Origin: Planctomycetota bacterium | GTDB lineage: Bacteria; Planctomycetota; Planctomycetia; Pirellulales; UBA1268 | Assembly (NCBI GenBank): GCA_003669255.1 | Contig: QWPO01000122.1 | Coordinates: 1-7,782 of the forward strand | Direction: 5' to 3' | DNA length: 7,782 bases | Shown here: in pieces, positions 6,254 through 7,782 of the stretch | Layout of the letters: each line of letters starts with the position of its first letter | Position numbering within the stretch: position 1 is the stretch's first letter | Notes under the pieces: model-generated | The model's database searches: none | What the model saw: only the letters and a program-made list of their open reading frames with translations | Told to the model about the DNA's origin: nothing | Position numbers and translations under genes: made by a program

Positions 6254-6475
6254 TCAGCCGGCAACGCCGAGGAGTCGCGGGATGGCCAGTTCCGCAGATC
6301 CTTCGAGTGTCACCGAGCCCATCATGTCGGCGTCGAGTTCGTCCCGCAGCACCCGCACGTTTGCCGGCGCCTCGATCCCGATCCGCACCTTGTCGCCGCT
6401 GACGCGGACGATCGTCACCACCACCGAATCCCCGACCCGAATCCGTTCGTTCTGCTTGCGTGAGAGCACCAGCAT
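6254..6475 (-). CDS. csrA: Carbon storage regulator CsrA
   Basis: This 73-residue RNA-binding protein acts as a dimer on GGA motifs in mRNA leaders to block or change translation, typically of flagellar, biofilm and metabolic genes. The sequence starts MLVLSRKQNERIRVGD, the standard CsrA opening, followed by VTIVRVSGDKVRIGIEAP and VLRDEL. L4 and R44, the two residues known in E. coli CsrA as critical for RNA contact, are both present. The last 13 or so residues (AELAIPRLLGVAG) form a tail longer than in the 61-residue E. coli protein but within the family range. GGAGGG lies 5 bases before the ATG. An open frame continues upstream to 6853, but the extra sequence is not CsrA-like. No fliW or flagellar gene, a frequent neighbour, is in the window. 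A strong promoter precedes the gene and a stem-loop follows, so it looks monocistronic. Confidence 0.96.
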   Translation of the reverse strand: MLVLSRKQNERIRVGDSVVVTIVRVSGDKVRIGIEAPANVRVLRDELDADMMGSVTLEGSAELAIPRLLGVAG

Positions 6476-6480
6476 CGAGA

Positions 6481-6488
6481 CCCTCCGT
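6481..6488 (-). promoter_or_regulatory. csrA ribosome binding site overlapping a CsrA-type ANGGA motif
   Basis: On the - strand ACGGA (6488-6484) overlaps the Shine-Dalgarno GGAGGG (6486-6481), which stands 5 bases before the csrA ATG. ANGGA is the core recognised by CsrA, and E. coli csrA is repressed by its own product through such sites. Autoregulation here is an inference; only one GGA is seen in the predicted leader. Confidence 0.55.
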
Positions 6489-6517
6489 AGTGAATGCTTT
6501 TGATATGGATGTTGATG

Positions 6518-6546
6518 ATTGAAACAGAGAAGTGTACAAATGTCAA
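6518..6546 (-). promoter_or_regulatory. csrA promoter, near-consensus sigma-70 type
   Basis: On the - strand a perfect TTGACA (6546-6541) is followed, after exactly 17 bases, by TTCAAT (6523-6518), a four-of-six -10 match. The predicted start near 6511 gives a leader of about 35 bases. The segment 6487-6546 has only 20 G/C in 60, far below the surroundings, which fits a real promoter. Confidence 0.65.
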
Positions 6547-6788
6547 TGCCTTGGCCGCGGCACCTTCCGCGAGCCCTCGACACGCCCCCCACAAACACGA
6601 CGGCACCCACCTGCCTGGCGTTCTCCCGAGCCGCCAGAACCGCCGCCTCCTTCCGCCCGACCCGACGGGCTGGGAAAGATATGAGGCACAGGAAACATCG
6701 TCCGGTCAGGCGGAGTTTCTTGCCGCCTCGCGAAACTCCTCCGCGCATACCAGTCGTGACGGCGGCGTAGGGAACGCAGCAGCGGTTC
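6547..6788. other. Non-coding gap upstream of csrA with one inverted repeat
   Basis: Together with the csrA leader and promoter this makes about 310 bases without a convincing gene. Reading frames crossing it have no recognisable protein features. The one clear structure is GGAGTTTC (6712-6719) with its exact reverse complement GAAACTCC (6732-6739) around a 12-base loop. It lies 50 to 77 bases after the stop of the secreted-protein gene on the - strand and may end that transcript or stabilise its 3' end. No T-tract follows. Confidence 0.4.
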
Positions 6789-6798
6789 TCATGAACCG
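6783..6798 (-). other. Hairpin with the stop codon in its loop
   Basis: CGGTTC (6783-6788) and GAACCG (6793-6798) form a perfect 6-bp stem with a 4-base loop. The TGA stop of the secreted-protein gene lies at 6791-6789, inside the loop. It may act as a 3'-end structure, but the stem is short and not followed by T residues. Confidence 0.35.
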
Positions 6799-7658
6799 GG
6801 CGGCAGGGGCCGAGGCGCTTCCTCGTCGCGGGCGATGAAGGTCGCCAAATCAACTGCTTCCGCTGCGGCCACGTGACCCTGAGCGTCTTCGATGCGTTCG
6901 AGATCGCCGCCGAGCAGTCGCGGATGCACCTTATGGACGCACCGCAGCCGCTCGGGGCGGCCTGCGATCCCGATGAGCCGTGGCTCGATCTCGAGCGTCA
7001 CCTCGCTGGGGATCGCGCCGGCATCCTCGAGCCGCCGGTTCACTGCCAGCCGCGGAAAGGGTGGAATCCCACCGGGCTGCATCAGTGCCTTGAGCAGGAT
7101 CGCGGTGTCGGCAAACCGCCGGTAGGTGCAGGCGGCCTCGGGGCACGGCGCCTCCTCGTAGGCCACGGCGTATCGCACCCGCGGACCGACGAGTTCGATC
7201 CGCTCATCCTCCTCGGTGAATCCGGCAGTGAAATCGGGCCCGCCGGCCCAGCGGACGAGGCGATCGTCGTTCGACCGCGCCCACTTCGCCAGCGACACGC
7301 TCAGCCGTTCAAGACGGATCATGTCGACCTGCGTCTTCACATGCCGCACCGGATCGATCACCACCACCCGCTCCCGCGCCGGGTCGTGGAGCACGATCTC
7401 AGCGATCGCCGCGGTCTTCGTGTCGGCGTTCACGAGTTCGAGAAAATCCCAGGCTACGCCATGGTGAAAGAGCGTGAGGCTGCGGGCGACGGGCTCGTCG
7501 CCTCGCGCCGAAAACAGTTCGCTCTCCACCCGCAAATCGCATGGCCTGTCCTGTAGCTGAGCGGGTGCTTCTGCCAGGCCGTTCCGGCCAAGCCACACCG
7601 TCGCGACGACAATCACCGCCCAGACCAGACGCACTGTTTTGCTCGCTTCACCACTCAT
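6789..7658 (-). CDS. Secreted protein of unknown function
   Basis: This 289-residue protein starts with a classic Sec signal peptide: K7 and R10, a hydrophobic core LVWAVIVVATVWL (11-23), and a likely cleavage after A29 in NGLA-EAP. The mature part begins with short alternating strands (VARSLTLFHHGVAWDFLE, IVLHDPARERVVVIDP), a pattern reminiscent of LolA-like lipid-binding beta sheets, but this is an impression without motif support. Two cysteines in CPEAAC could form a disulfide. I do not recognise the family. The start at 7658 is well supported: GGAGGG stands 7 bases upstream and the signal peptide follows at once, while an in-frame ATG at 7778 would add 40 unlikely residues. It is transcribed in the same direction as csrA but lies 313 bases upstream of it, and csrA has its own promoter. 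Confidence 0.75.
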   Translation of the reverse strand: MSGEASKTVRLVWAVIVVATVWLGRNGLAEAPAQLQDRPCDLRVESELFSARGDEPVARSLTLFHHGVAWDFLELVNADTKTAAIAEIVLHDPARERVVVIDPVRHVKTQVDMIRLERLSVSLAKWARSNDDRLVRWAGGPDFTAGFTEEDERIELVGPRVRYAVAYEEAPCPEAACTYRRFADTAILLKALMQPGGIPPFPRLAVNRRLEDAGAIPSEVTLEIEPRLIGIAGRPERLRCVHKVHPRLLGGDLERIEDAQGHVAAAEAVDLATFIARDEEAPRPLPPGS

Positions 7659-7665
7659 GGAAACA

Positions 7666-7671
7666 CCCTCC
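7666..7671 (-). promoter_or_regulatory. Ribosome binding site of the secreted-protein gene
   Basis: GGAGGG on the - strand stands 7 bases before the ATG at 7658 and decides the start. Confidence 0.75.
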
Positions 7672-7681
7672 GGGGGCGGAG

Positions 7682-7710
7682 AGGGTAGCAGGGACGGCCA
7701 AACCGCCCAA
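7682..7710 (-). promoter_or_regulatory. Weak promoter candidate for the secreted-protein gene
   Basis: On the - strand TTGGGC (7710-7705) is followed after 17 bases by TACCCT (7687-7682), preceded by TG as in an extended -10. Both boxes are imperfect. The predicted leader would be about 17 bases and would just include the ribosome binding site. Confidence 0.27.
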
Positions 7711-7726
7711 GATGGACTCCCGGACC

Positions 7727-7747
7727 GGAAAACGTGGCTTTTCCACG
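7727..7747 (-). terminator. Terminator-like hairpin near the right edge
   Basis: On the - strand CGTGG (7747-7743), a loop AAAAG and CCACG (7737-7733) form a 5-bp stem followed directly by TTTTCC. An alternative fold pairs GGAAAA with TTTTCC (7727-7732 with 7739-7744). It could end a gene lying beyond the right edge on the same strand. The stem is short. Confidence 0.35.
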
Positions 7748-7782
7748 AGCCGTGCGCTACGCTCTGAAGACTCCCCATCCCG

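Noticed and set aside
6510..6525. GTTTCAATC-like string on the - strand, resembling the start of some CRISPR repeats
   Set aside because: It occurs once, with no spaced copies; it is better explained as part of the csrA promoter.
6476..6853. N-terminal extension of CsrA to 6853
   Set aside because: CsrA always begins at MLVLSRK-like sequence; the promoter and ribosome binding site lie inside the extension.

Overview
The window is high-GC bacterial DNA. Several recalled signatures point to a planctomycete, probably of the Pirellulaceae type: a membrane protein with a DINAWLASDL motif, a short repeat that would read AGFQPVVNDAAAAG, a helicase-like C-terminal tail and a stand-alone csrA. This assignment rests on memory of such genomes, not on a search. 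I see no phage, transposase, CRISPR array or RNA gene, and no new defence-type system.

Left part, + strand (1-2791): the last codons of a gene that looks like an SNF2-type helicase, then a PhoB-like response regulator (to 929) and a PhoR-like membrane histidine kinase (1079-2791). Regulator and kinase are separated by 149 bases, which include a small hairpin just before the kinase start. They look like a cognate signalling pair. No phosphate genes are in view, so the phosphate role is inferred from family resemblance only.

Convergent gap (2792-2927): a short planctomycete-type repeat directly after the kinase stop, then nested inverted repeats that could end transcription from both sides.

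Middle part, - strand (6093 down to 2928): three closely spaced genes, probably one operon. They are a membrane-anchored protein of unknown function, a CPSF73-like MBL/beta-CASP ribonuclease with all catalytic motifs, and a LOG-family nucleotide phosphoribohydrolase. Gaps are 40 and 27 bases. A perfect 22-bp palindrome sits in the last codons of the ribonuclease gene, just ahead of the LOG gene.

Right part, - strand: csrA (6475 down to 6254) is a separate unit with a near-consensus promoter in an AT-rich island, a strong ribosome binding site that overlaps a CsrA-type ANGGA site, and a strong stem-loop after it. Upstream of it lies a secreted protein of unknown function (7658 down to 6789) with a clear signal peptide and Shine-Dalgarno sequence. 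The most interesting signals are the palindrome, the csrA control region, the ribonuclease-LOG pairing and the structured intergenic elements.
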